A stretch of 53,714 nt of DNA. Origin: Bacteroides caecigallinarum. GTDB lineage: Bacteria > Bacteroidota > Bacteroidia > Bacteroidales > Bacteroidaceae. Location: positions 1 to 53,714 of the forward strand of contig NZ_JADYTF010000008.1 of NCBI RefSeq assembly GCF_021530995.1, given 5' to 3'. Positions 16,364 to 23,968 of the stretch are shown in pieces. The notes under the pieces were generated by a model. That model was not told the DNA's origin and made no database searches. It saw only the letters and a list, made by a program, of their open reading frames with translations. Position 1 is the first letter of the stretch. Each line of letters opens with the position of its first letter. The translations under genes and the position numbers were made by a program.

Positions 16364-17956
16364 TTATCGGTCTATGTCCGGAATCACAAAGTCCAGCGTA
16401 CCGCCTATCGCTATCAGGTCCGCAATCTTCTGTCCGCGGCACACGGTGTCCATCGTATCCACCAGCGGCAGACCCGTAGAGCGGTAGTGCAGGCGGTAAG
16501 GATACTTGTCGCCATGACTCTCCAGCATCACTCCGAACTCGCCGCGGCTGCTCTCCACCGAAGTAGAGAAGTTACCTTCCGGCAGTTTGATGATAGCCTT
16601 GGTCTTCACGCGGAATTCCCCTTCCGGGATATTGTCGATAAGCTGCTCTATGATGTGGCACGACTCCATAATCTCGTCCATACGCACCATGTAGCGCGCA
16701 AACGAGTCGCCTTCAGTACGCGTTATCTCACGGAAATCCACCTTGCCGTACATGGCATACGGATGACGCTTCCTCACGTCGTTGCTCCATCCCGAAGCGC
16801 GTCCCGTACCGCCCGTGGCACCCAGCGATATCGCATCCTCACGCGAAAGCACGCCTACACCCACCAGTCGCCGGCGCGCGATGACATTGTCCGTAAAGAT
16901 ATCATGATAATCCTTTATCACGCTGCGCAGGTGCTTGATAAATTCCTTCACCTTGCGCCGGAAGTCCGGATGAAGGTCCGCCTGCACACCGCCTATCACG
17001 TTGTAGTTCTGAATCAGGCGTCCTCCCGTAGTCTCCTCCATAATGTCGAGAATCATCTCCCTCTCCCTGAAACCATAGAAGAAAGGAGTAAGTCCCCCCA
17101 TATCCATCACCAGACACGAGTAGAACAGCAGATGCGAGTCGATGCGCTGCAGCTCGTCCATTATCGTACGGATGTACTGTGCGCGTTCCGGAATCCCGAT
17201 GCCTGCAGCCTGTTCTATACACATACACAGGGCATGACGGTTCTGATGAGCACTCAGATAGTCCAGTCTGTCAGTCAGAGCCAGAGTCTGCGGATAAGTA
17301 AGACTCTCGTTCATCTTCTCTATGCCGCGGTGAATATATCCCAGAATAGGGTCTATACGGCGGATATTCTCACCGTCGATGGAAGTACGCATACGCAACA
17401 CACCATGAGTGGAAGGATGCTGAGGACCGATGTTAACCACGAAATCCTCCTTGCCGAACACCACATTCTCCCGTCCTTCCACAGTTCCGTCCGGACGCAG
17501 GGTGTATTCCTCCGTAACGTCCGCGTTCGTCTCATTATCCATGTTCAGCGGATTCGAGTCCATATCGTAGTCCTTGCGCAGCGGATACCCTTTCCAGTCC
17601 TCGCGCAGGAACAGACGCCTCATGTCCGGATTGCCCGTGAAGCGGATGCCGAAGAAATCGAACACCTCACGTTCCTTGATACGCGCGGTTTTCCAAAGGC
17701 TGCATACAGATGGTAGAAACGAATGTTCGGCACAGCCAAACGCATTCTTCCTGTCCGCGGCCACAACCTTCAGCACACGGCGCGCCCCCGTAGAAGTACT
17801 CTCAAGATAATACAGCGCGCCCAGTCCTTCTTCTCCCCAGTCCATGCCTACGATGTCGCGCAGATAGTCCATAGGCTCCTTGGCGTCGTATCTCAGTCTG
17901 GAAGCCTCGTCATAGAGTTCTTCCGGCTTTATCAGTATAATGTTGTCTGCACTCAT
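16364..17956 (-). CDS. nuoC/nuoD: Complex I fused subunit NuoCD
   Basis: A fusion of the 30-kDa (NuoC, roughly residues 20-150) and 49-kDa (NuoD, roughly 170-530) peripheral subunits at the quinone-reducing site. NuoC is shown by EVFDFFGIRFTGNPDMRRL and NuoD by NIGPQHPSTHGVLRM, GGTGRASGWSNDVRK and the terminal TLDFVIPDIDR. I place the start at the ATG at 17956 (530 residues). A strong GAGGAGG lies 7 nt before it, whereas an ATG at 17962 would be almost on top of that site. The site is encoded by the KEEE tail of nuoB, so translation is probably coupled. A real Shine-Dalgarno sequence is unusual in Bacteroidetes. Confidence 0.94.
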   Translation of the reverse strand: MSADNIILIKPEELYDEASRLRYDAKEPMDYLRDIVGMDWGEEGLGALYYLESTSTGARRVLKVVAADRKNAFGCAEHSFLPSVCSLWKTARIKEREVFDFFGIRFTGNPDMRRLFLREDWKGYPLRKDYDMDSNPLNMDNETNADVTEEYTLRPDGTVEGRENVVFGKEDFVVNIGPQHPSTHGVLRMRTSIDGENIRRIDPILGYIHRGIEKMNESLTYPQTLALTDRLDYLSAHQNRHALCMCIEQAAGIGIPERAQYIRTIMDELQRIDSHLLFYSCLVMDMGGLTPFFYGFREREMILDIMEETTGGRLIQNYNVIGGVQADLHPDFRRKVKEFIKHLRSVIKDYHDIFTDNVIARRRLVGVGVLSREDAISLGATGGTGRASGWSNDVRKRHPYAMYGKVDFREITRTEGDSFARYMVRMDEIMESCHIIEQLIDNIPEGEFRVKTKAIIKLPEGNFSTSVESSRGEFGVMLESHGDKYPYRLHYRSTGLPLVDTMDTVCRGQKIADLIAIGGTLDFVIPDIDR

Positions 17957-17958
17957 AG

Positions 17959-18633
17959 TCATTCCTCCTCTTTATTTAGTTGACAAGTTGACAAGTTGAC
18001 GAGTTGACGAGGTTCTCCGTCCGGATGGGAGCCTTGTTCCCTTGTAACTGGAGCCTTGTCGTCTTCCTTGCGGTTTACTCCCCCCAGGAAACGTTCCACC
18101 TTAATCTTTCTCTGCAACTGCATCATGCCGTAATAGAAAGCCTCCGGACGTGGAGGACATCCGGGAATGAACACGTCCACTGGTATGATTTTGTCTATAC
18201 CGTTCACTACATGATATGACTTTCTGAACGGACCACCCGAGATGGTACATCCGCCCACAGCCACCACGTATTTAGGCTCAGCCATCTGGTCATAAAGACG
18301 TTTCAGCACAGGCGCCATACGGTAAGTTATGGTTCCAAGCACCATAATCATGTCCGCCTGGCGGGGAGAGTTACGTGTCACCTCGAATCCGAAACGTGCC
18401 ATGTCGTACCGTGCTGCTCCCAATGCCATAAACTCTATGGCGCAACAGCTTGTACCGAAAGTGAGCGACCACAGCGAGTTGCTTCGTCCCCAGTTTATCA
18501 GTTCGTCCGCCGAACCTACAATCACTCCCGCGCCGTCACGATTGAGCTGATCTGCCATCCGCTCCAGATAATCATTATTGCGGAACTCATCATACTGCAT
18601 ACTGCGTATTTCCGCACGTTTTTTCACTTCCAT
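17959..18633 (-). CDS. nuoB: Complex I subunit NuoB with repeat-derived tail
   Basis: Carries the terminal [4Fe-4S] cluster N2 that reduces quinone. Cluster ligands are visible: C63 and C64 ([10 protein letters not shown]), C129 ([10 protein letters not shown]) and C159 ([15 protein letters not shown]). The core ends near residue 185. The last ~30 residues (after KVERFLGG) are hydrophilic and include [10 protein letters not shown], which is simply the translation of an 8-bp tandem repeat. Such a tail is not part of the family core. It overlaps nuoA by 10 bp, and its stop region supplies the ribosome-binding site of nuoCD. Confidence 0.95.
   Translation of the reverse strand: MEVKKRAEIRSMQYDEFRNNDYLERMADQLNRDGAGVIVGSADELINWGRSNSLWSLTFGTSCCAIEFMALGAARYDMARFGFEVTRNSPRQADMIMVLGTITYRMAPVLKRLYDQMAEPKYVVAVGGCTISGGPFRKSYHVVNGIDKIIPVDVFIPGCPPRPEAFYYGMMQLQRKIKVERFLGGVNRKEDDKAPVTREQGSHPDGEPRQLVNLSTCQLNKEEE
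17978..18009. repeat. 8-bp tandem repeat inside the nuoB 3' end
   Basis: Four units, AGTTGACA twice and then AGTTGACG twice, run without interruption on the plus strand. Because 8 is not a multiple of 3, each gain or loss of a unit would shift the NuoB tail frame. Confidence 0.9.
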
Positions 18634-18974
18634 TCCAGCGCTCCTTTCCGCCAGGCGTATGCCAGGCCTAAAATAAGAATTCCCAGGAAGAATGCCGCTC
18701 CACAGAGTGCATATACTCCTGTCTCAGCCACTACCACTGCCCATGGAAACAGGAACACTGTCTCTATGTCGAACATCAGGAAGAGGATGGCAAAGAGGTA
18801 GTAACCTGCCTTGAACTTAACCCACGAATCACCCCTTGTAGGGATACCACATTCGTATGGCTCGCCTTTCTGAGGGTTGAATGAATGGGGGGCGATTAGT
18901 TTGGCAATAGTCATGGCTGCAACAACCAAGGCAATTGCCGTGAGAATCACTACAATTAAAAAAATAAAATACAT
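18624..18974 (-). CDS. nuoA: Complex I membrane subunit NuoA
   Basis: A three-helix membrane subunit of 116 residues, normal length. It shows the family segments [21 protein letters not shown] and [16 protein letters not shown], including the conserved acidic FDIE. It is the first nuo gene. TATGTTTT at 19003-19010 on the minus strand is one base off the -7 consensus and could be the operon promoter. Confidence 0.95.
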   Translation of the reverse strand: MYFIFLIVVILTAIALVVAAMTIAKLIAPHSFNPQKGEPYECGIPTRGDSWVKFKAGYYLFAILFLMFDIETVFLFPWAVVVAETGVYALCGAAFFLGILILGLAYAWRKGALEWK

Positions 18975-19038
18975 GATTTATTTGTTTTAGTTATTTGTTG
19001 CGAAAACATAACATGTCATTTGCTTTATGAGCACACAA

Positions 19039-19072
19039 GGTTTGTCTCCATACCTGAATATAGAGACAAACC
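19039..19072. terminator. 10-bp perfect hairpin between the unknown gene and nuoA
   Basis: GGTTTGTCTC at 19039-19048 pairs with GAGACAAACC at 19063-19072 around a 14-nt loop. It lies 16 bp after the stop of the upstream gene and about 65 bp before nuoA. There is no clear T-run, so it may be a terminator or a leader structure of the nuo transcript. Confidence 0.5.
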
Positions 19073-19087
19073 GTCATCGGGAAAAAT

Positions 19088-19507
19088 CTAAATGATTATT
19101 TTTTCCAATGCGTATATGTAATAATCTTTTGGAGAATGAATCTGATTATGAGATTCCTTGCAATATTTTGCGTCTGCGTTAGAATATCTATACGTGATAT
19201 TATTTCTTTGTAACCCTCCGGTTATTGTCAGTATAGATTTATTGTCATTTTTATCCTTTGCGGCAGGAACTATGAATACCGGTACCTGCAAATCAGCATA
19301 TCTTGATTTGAGGATATGATTTATGGTACGTATAAGGCAAATGTCTGATGAAGATTCTTCAAATGACGTACAATTTTCCTTATTTGTTGATAGTATATCT
19401 TCATGGCATATTTCTTCCGCCAAAACGGAGGAAATCTCTTCCTTTATTTCTTGCAACAATAAGCAAGACAATATGCCTAAAAATATTACCCTCAACCAAT
19501 AATTCAT
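19088..19507 (-). CDS. Unknown small exported or membrane-anchored protein
   Basis: I do not recognise this 139-residue protein. It starts with MNYWLRVIFLGILSCLLLQ, a signal peptide or membrane anchor, followed by an acidic region and a mixed domain with LQVPVFIVPAAKDK and SILTITGGLQ. A longer form from a TTG at 19531 is possible. The ATG at 19507 is preferred because a perfect -7 box (19541-19548) would place transcription start near 19534. It sits alone between trkA and nuoA; several cysteines (in ICHED, NCTSF, DICLI, KYCKE) might form disulfides outside the cytoplasm. Confidence 0.65.
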   Translation of the reverse strand: MNYWLRVIFLGILSCLLLQEIKEEISSVLAEEICHEDILSTNKENCTSFEESSSDICLIRTINHILKSRYADLQVPVFIVPAAKDKNDNKSILTITGGLQRNNITYRYSNADAKYCKESHNQIHSPKDYYIYALEKIII

Positions 19508-19540
19508 AAAAAAAACTGTTACCTTATTCAATCACGCGTG

Positions 19541-19548
19541 CAAAGTTA
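19541..19548 (-). promoter_or_regulatory. -7 promoter box of the unknown 139-residue protein
   Basis: The minus strand reads TAACTTTG, an exact TAnnTTTG match, 33 bp before the ATG at 19507. No TTTG -33 element is clear. Confidence 0.5.
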
Positions 19549-19594
19549 GAATATATTTTGAGTAAAGATGGTTATTTCTATGTTAAAAAACATA

Positions 19595-20935
19595 TTATCC
19601 AAAATATTTTTCTAATTTCTTTATCATAGATCCGAGGCAGAATACAACCACATGATCGTCCTTTTTGATTATTGTATTACCTGTTACGAGAATACCTTCT
19701 CCGTTTCGTATCAGTCCTCCGATAGTAGCTCCTTTTGGTAGTCCTATATCTTTTACAGGTGCTTTAGTTATTTTTGAACCTTCTTTTACTATGAATTCCG
19801 CTACATCTGCATTAGCAAAAGTAAGACATTTGACGTTGGATACATCTGCTTTAAGCATCATCTGGTAAATGTGACTTGCCGCTATGTATTTCTTATTGAT
19901 GACAGTTCCTATATCAAGACTTTCAGCCATGCTTATATAATCCACATTCTCTACTTCTGCTACAGTCTTGCTTACTCCCATACGTTTGGCAGCCAGACAT
20001 GCCAGTATATTAGTTTCCGAATTGCCTGTCAATGCAACAAAAGCTTCTGTATTTTTAATTCCTTCTTCAATGAGAAGTTCCATGTCGCGACCGTCTCCGT
20101 TTATGACCATCACGTCATCGTCCACTACTTCCGTAAGCCTGTTACATCTGCTCTCATCAATTTCTATAATTTTTATCTTCATATATTCGGGCAGATATTG
20201 TGCCGTACGGACAGCTATTCTTCCGCCTCCCATTATCATGACACTTCTTACGTCAGCTTCGTTTTCTCTTCCTGAAATCTTTCTAATGTATGGTATATAT
20301 TTTTTGGTAGTGGTGAAATATACAATGTCATTAAGTTTTACGAAATCATCTCCTCTAGGTATAATGGTTTCGTTACCTCTTTTTATAGCTACAATATGGA
20401 AAGGTATACCTTGTCCTCCTAATTCATGAAACGGTACATTGAGTATCTCGGCCTGTTCTTTCATCTTTACACCAATCATGATAAGCGAACCGCCGGCAAA
20501 TTCCCACCATTGCTTTATCCAGCTCATTTTTACTGCGTCAACAATCTCTTTTGCAGCCAACATTTCAGGATAGATGAGCGAATGGACACCAAGTCCGTTG
20601 AAAAACTCCTTATGCTTGGGCAGGAGATACTCATAATTATCAATTCTGGCAACGGTTTTTTGTGCACCAAGATTATTGGCAAGCATACAGGCAGTCATAT
20701 TCCGGCTTTCGTCAGGAGTTACTGCTATAAACAGGTCTGCGCCGGCTACTCCCGCTTCTTTAAGTCCATTTATGGAAGTAGGAGAGTAGTTTACTGTCAT
20801 CATATCCAGATTACTGCTCATTTTTCCCAATCTTTCCTGATTTTCGTCTATCAGGATAATGTCCTGATCTTCCCCGGCAAGTAGTTTCGCCAAATGTGTA
20901 CCAACAGCTCCTGCGCCTGCTATTATTATTTTCAT
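19595..20935 (-). CDS. trkA: Trk potassium uptake regulatory protein TrkA
   Basis: A cytosolic NAD-binding gating subunit of Trk potassium channels. The 446 residues form two TrkA_N/TrkA_C (RCK) repeats. The first Rossmann motif is IIAGAGAVGTHLAKLLA at the N-terminus; the second is near residue 230 (VMIMGGGRIAVRTAQ). Each half ends in a TrkA_C domain (PFHIVAIKRG; GATIGGLIRN). Length is typical. It follows dxs by 39 bp in the same direction. A TrkH channel gene, commonly next to trkA, is not seen here. Confidence 0.95.
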   Translation of the reverse strand: MKIIIAGAGAVGTHLAKLLAGEDQDIILIDENQERLGKMSSNLDMMTVNYSPTSINGLKEAGVAGADLFIAVTPDESRNMTACMLANNLGAQKTVARIDNYEYLLPKHKEFFNGLGVHSLIYPEMLAAKEIVDAVKMSWIKQWWEFAGGSLIMIGVKMKEQAEILNVPFHELGGQGIPFHIVAIKRGNETIIPRGDDFVKLNDIVYFTTTKKYIPYIRKISGRENEADVRSVMIMGGGRIAVRTAQYLPEYMKIKIIEIDESRCNRLTEVVDDDVMVINGDGRDMELLIEEGIKNTEAFVALTGNSETNILACLAAKRMGVSKTVAEVENVDYISMAESLDIGTVINKKYIAASHIYQMMLKADVSNVKCLTFANADVAEFIVKEGSKITKAPVKDIGLPKGATIGGLIRNGEGILVTGNTIIKKDDHVVVFCLGSMIKKLEKYFG

Positions 20936-20974
20936 GAGTCTTTATCTTTATTCAAGTTTTTATGTTGCCCCTTA

Positions 20975-22888
20975 TTAATTTTTATTTGCCAATTCAATAA
21001 TCGAACTGTAAATACTTTCTTCGTCAAGTCCACATATCTTATACAGTTCATCTACAGTGCCATGCTGTACGAAACAGTCATTTATACCTATTCTTTTAAT
21101 AGTTATGTCATCATGTCCATTGTCAGACATAAATTCCATTATGGCACTACCTGCTCCTCCTGCCAATATGCCGTCTTCAACAGTCAATATTTTCTTGAAT
21201 TTTTTCCCTATCGAGTCGAGCATATCTTTGTCCAATGGCTTTACAAATCTAAGATCGTAATGAGCTATGCTTATTGAACTGCATTCTTCTGCTTTTGCTA
21301 TTGCTTTCTTTGCTTTGTAGCCTATTGGACCTACAGAAATCACAGCCATATCATTTCCATCCTTAAGAAGTCTTCCTTTTCCTACAGGTATCTTTTCGAA
21401 CTGGCATTTCCAGTCTGTTTTCAGTCCTCTCCCTCGTGGGTATCTTATGACAAATGGACCCATATCAGGTAATTGTGCTGTAAACATGAGTTTTCTGAGT
21501 TCGTGTTCGTCCATTGGAACCGCAACAGTCAGGTTTGGAATAATCCTCATGTATGCAATATCAAATATTCCATGATGTGTGGCACCGTCTTCGCCTACTA
21601 GTCCGGCTCTGTCAAGGCACATTACTACATTGAGTTTATGTATGGCTACATCATGGATTACATTGTCGTATGCTCTTTGCATAAATGTGGAATAAATGTT
21701 GCAAAACGGTGTAAGACCGTCTTTTGCCATTCCGGCAGAGAATGTTACTGCGTGTCCTTCTGCAATACCTACATCGAAAACCCTGTCAGGCATTTCTTTC
21801 ATCATAATGTTCATTGAACATCCCGACGGCATTGCAGGAGTAACTCCTACAATGTTTGGATTCTGTCTGGCAAGCTCAAGAAGAGTGTTTCCGAATACTT
21901 CTTGTAACAGCGGTGGAATACCGTCAGTTGTAGGTTTTATTCTTTCTCCGGTAATTTTGTCGAATTTTCCAGGTGCATGCCATTCTGTGGCACACTCTTC
22001 TGCAGGTTTATATCCTTTACCCTTTACGGTGTGTATGTGTAATAGTTTTGGACCGCTCATGTCCTTTATTTCATTCAGGACTTTTATCAAAGAAATGGTG
22101 TCATGCCCGTCTATAGGACCGAAGTATCTGATATTCAAACCTTCAAAGATGTTCTGCTGCTGCATGAGCAATGATTTCAGACTATTATTGAACCGTATAA
22201 TGGCTTTTTTTCTTTCTTCAGTGAGCAATCCCCATTTGGCCATTTGTTTAGACATAGTATTGCGGAAACGGTTATAACCTTCCGATGTATGGAGATTCAG
22301 AAGGTATTGTTTCATTCCACCGACACTTCTGTCAATAGCCATGTTGTTGTCGTTCAGGATGATAAGAAGATTGTTCGGAATAGCCGATGCATTGTTCAAT
22401 CCCTCGAAGGCCAGACCACCACTCATCGAGCCGTCACCAATGACTGCCACAATGTGTCTGTCTTTTTCTTTTTTGAAATTTGCACAAACAGCCATACCTA
22501 ATGCTGCGGATATTGAATTTGAAGCGTGTCCGCATGTAAATGTATCATATTCGCTTTCTGCTGGAGATGGAAAGGGTGCGAGACCGTTAAGTTTTCTGTT
22601 TGTACAGAAACTATCTCGTCTTCCTGTCAGTATCTTGTGAGCATATGCCTGATGCCCAACATCCCATACTATACGGTCGTATGGAGTGCTGAATGTATAA
22701 TGTAATGCGACGGTCAGTTCTATTACTCCCAAGCTGGAACCAAAATGTCCCGGATTGCGTGAAAGCTCATCAATAATCATTTCACGCAGCTCTTTACAAA
22801 CTTCTGGCAGTTCTTCTATTGGAAGTTTGCGAAGATCATCAGGATTATCAATTTTGTCAAGGAATTTATATGATGCGTTTTGTTCCAT
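20975..22888 (-). CDS. dxs: 1-deoxy-D-xylulose-5-phosphate synthase
   Basis: Makes DXP from pyruvate and glyceraldehyde 3-phosphate, the first step of the MEP isoprenoid pathway. The 637-residue protein has the transketolase-type layout. The thiamine diphosphate region is [19 protein letters not shown], the domain-II active-site segment [15 protein letters not shown], and the ligand region PRGRG. The ATG at 22888 is preceded by a good promoter. It is probably cotranscribed with trkA. Confidence 0.96.
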   Translation of the reverse strand: MEQNASYKFLDKIDNPDDLRKLPIEELPEVCKELREMIIDELSRNPGHFGSSLGVIELTVALHYTFSTPYDRIVWDVGHQAYAHKILTGRRDSFCTNRKLNGLAPFPSPAESEYDTFTCGHASNSISAALGMAVCANFKKEKDRHIVAVIGDGSMSGGLAFEGLNNASAIPNNLLIILNDNNMAIDRSVGGMKQYLLNLHTSEGYNRFRNTMSKQMAKWGLLTEERKKAIIRFNNSLKSLLMQQQNIFEGLNIRYFGPIDGHDTISLIKVLNEIKDMSGPKLLHIHTVKGKGYKPAEECATEWHAPGKFDKITGERIKPTTDGIPPLLQEVFGNTLLELARQNPNIVGVTPAMPSGCSMNIMMKEMPDRVFDVGIAEGHAVTFSAGMAKDGLTPFCNIYSTFMQRAYDNVIHDVAIHKLNVVMCLDRAGLVGEDGATHHGIFDIAYMRIIPNLTVAVPMDEHELRKLMFTAQLPDMGPFVIRYPRGRGLKTDWKCQFEKIPVGKGRLLKDGNDMAVISVGPIGYKAKKAIAKAEECSSISIAHYDLRFVKPLDKDMLDSIGKKFKKILTVEDGILAGGAGSAIMEFMSDNGHDDITIKRIGINDCFVQHGTVDELYKICGLDEESIYSSIIELANKN

Positions 22889-22926
22889 CTATACATTAAT
22901 TAAACATTTCTTCCACAAAAGTACTA

Positions 22927-22960
22927 CAAATATACATATTGTGGTTACATTTGTAGCAAA
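22927..22960 (-). promoter_or_regulatory. Promoter of dxs-trkA
   Basis: On the minus strand TTTG (22960-22957) and TATATTTG (22934-22927) are separated by 22 bp, close to the Bacteroides -33/-7 arrangement. It overlaps a plus-strand promoter for the divergent GSCFA gene. Confidence 0.65.
22946..22953 (+). promoter_or_regulatory. -7 box of the GSCFA/murF-alr operon
   Basis: TACATTTG fits TAnnTTTG and lies 28 bp before the ATG at 22982. It interleaves with the divergent dxs promoter, so the two may compete. Confidence 0.5.
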
Positions 22961-22981
22961 AAATAATTGATATAGAGTGAT

Positions 22982-23968
22982 ATGGAACTGATTACCAGGA
23001 CAGAATTACCTGTTGGACAATGTGAAATCAAGCATTCTTATAAATTAATGCTTATGGGATCGTGCTTTACTGAAAACATAGGTAACAGATTGTCCGTAAA
23101 TAAATTCAGATGTGATATTAATCCTTTCGGTGTACTTTATAATCCTATGTCTATCAGGGAGGCATTGACTCAGATTATTAAAAATAAGACATACACTCCC
23201 GATGATTTGATGCAATCGCGCGGGTTATGGTTTAGCCTGATGCACCACAGTTCATTCTCTTCTTTTAATATCGACGAATGTCTTGATAATATAAACAGTC
23301 GTATAAATGAGAGTTCTGAATTTCTGACTAAAGCAGATTGGCTTGTGCTTACTTTTGGTACGGCACGTGTCTATAGATGGAATGAAGACGGGCATATAGT
23401 AGGTAATTGTCATAAACTGAATGAGAAATTATTTTCCCGCAGTATCCTTGATGTTGATGATATTGTTACTTCATATTCAAATCTGATATCTGTTTTGAGG
23501 ATTGTTAACCCTGGAATCAGGATTCTTTTTACTGTCAGCCCAATACGTCATGCCAAGGATGGTATGCATGGCAATCAGATAAGCAAGTCTGTGTTATTAT
23601 TAGCCATTGATAAAATATGCTCGTCGAATGACGGGTGCTATTATTTCCCGTCGTATGAGATAATGATGGACGAACTTAGGGATTATCGTTTTTATGCTGA
23701 TGATATGCTTCATCCGTCAGGAAAGGCTGTTGATTATATTTGGGAGAGATTTTCAGAAACATATTTTAATCGGGAAACTATAGATTCAATAAAGGCCTGT
23801 AATGAAATAACCCGTGCTTTGGGACATAAGCCATTCAATCCGGATAGTGAAGCATATCGTGGCTTTTTAAGTCAAATACTGTTAAAAATAGAAGCACTAA
23901 AAGAAAAATTCACGTACTTAGATGTCGAAAAGGAAATAGAATTATGTCGAACACTATTGAAGAAATAA
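22982..23968 (+). CDS. GSCFA domain protein
   Basis: A 328-residue protein of the GSCFA family, named after the motif seen here as MLMGSCFTENIG. This is a GDSL/SGNH-like hydrolase group; the GSCF serine and the late DDMLHPSGKAVDYIWE (Asp/His) could form the catalytic residues. The true substrate is not known. In Bacteroidetes it is commonly placed before the MurF-alanine racemase fusion, as here, with 25 bp of overlap, which suggests a role in the cell envelope. No signal peptide is evident. Confidence 0.88.
   Translation: MELITRTELPVGQCEIKHSYKLMLMGSCFTENIGNRLSVNKFRCDINPFGVLYNPMSIREALTQIIKNKTYTPDDLMQSRGLWFSLMHHSSFSSFNIDECLDNINSRINESSEFLTKADWLVLTFGTARVYRWNEDGHIVGNCHKLNEKLFSRSILDVDDIVTSYSNLISVLRIVNPGIRILFTVSPIRHAKDGMHGNQISKSVLLLAIDKICSSNDGCYYFPSYEIMMDELRDYRFYADDMLHPSGKAVDYIWERFSETYFNRETIDSIKACNEITRALGHKPFNPDSEAYRGFLSQILLKIEALKEKFTYLDVEKEIELCRTLLKK

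Noticed and set aside
10305-17716. Long open frames on the plus strand opposite the nuo genes (for example 10305-11444 and 16487-17716).
   Set aside because: They are antisense to well-conserved complex I genes, have no recognisable domains and are rich in His/Arg as expected for codon-usage shadows.
17957-17962. NuoCD start at the ATG at 17962, which overlaps the nuoB stop as ATGA.
   Set aside because: The GAGGAGG site would be only one base away; the ATG at 17956 has correct spacing, so it is preferred, though the upstream codon cannot be ruled out.
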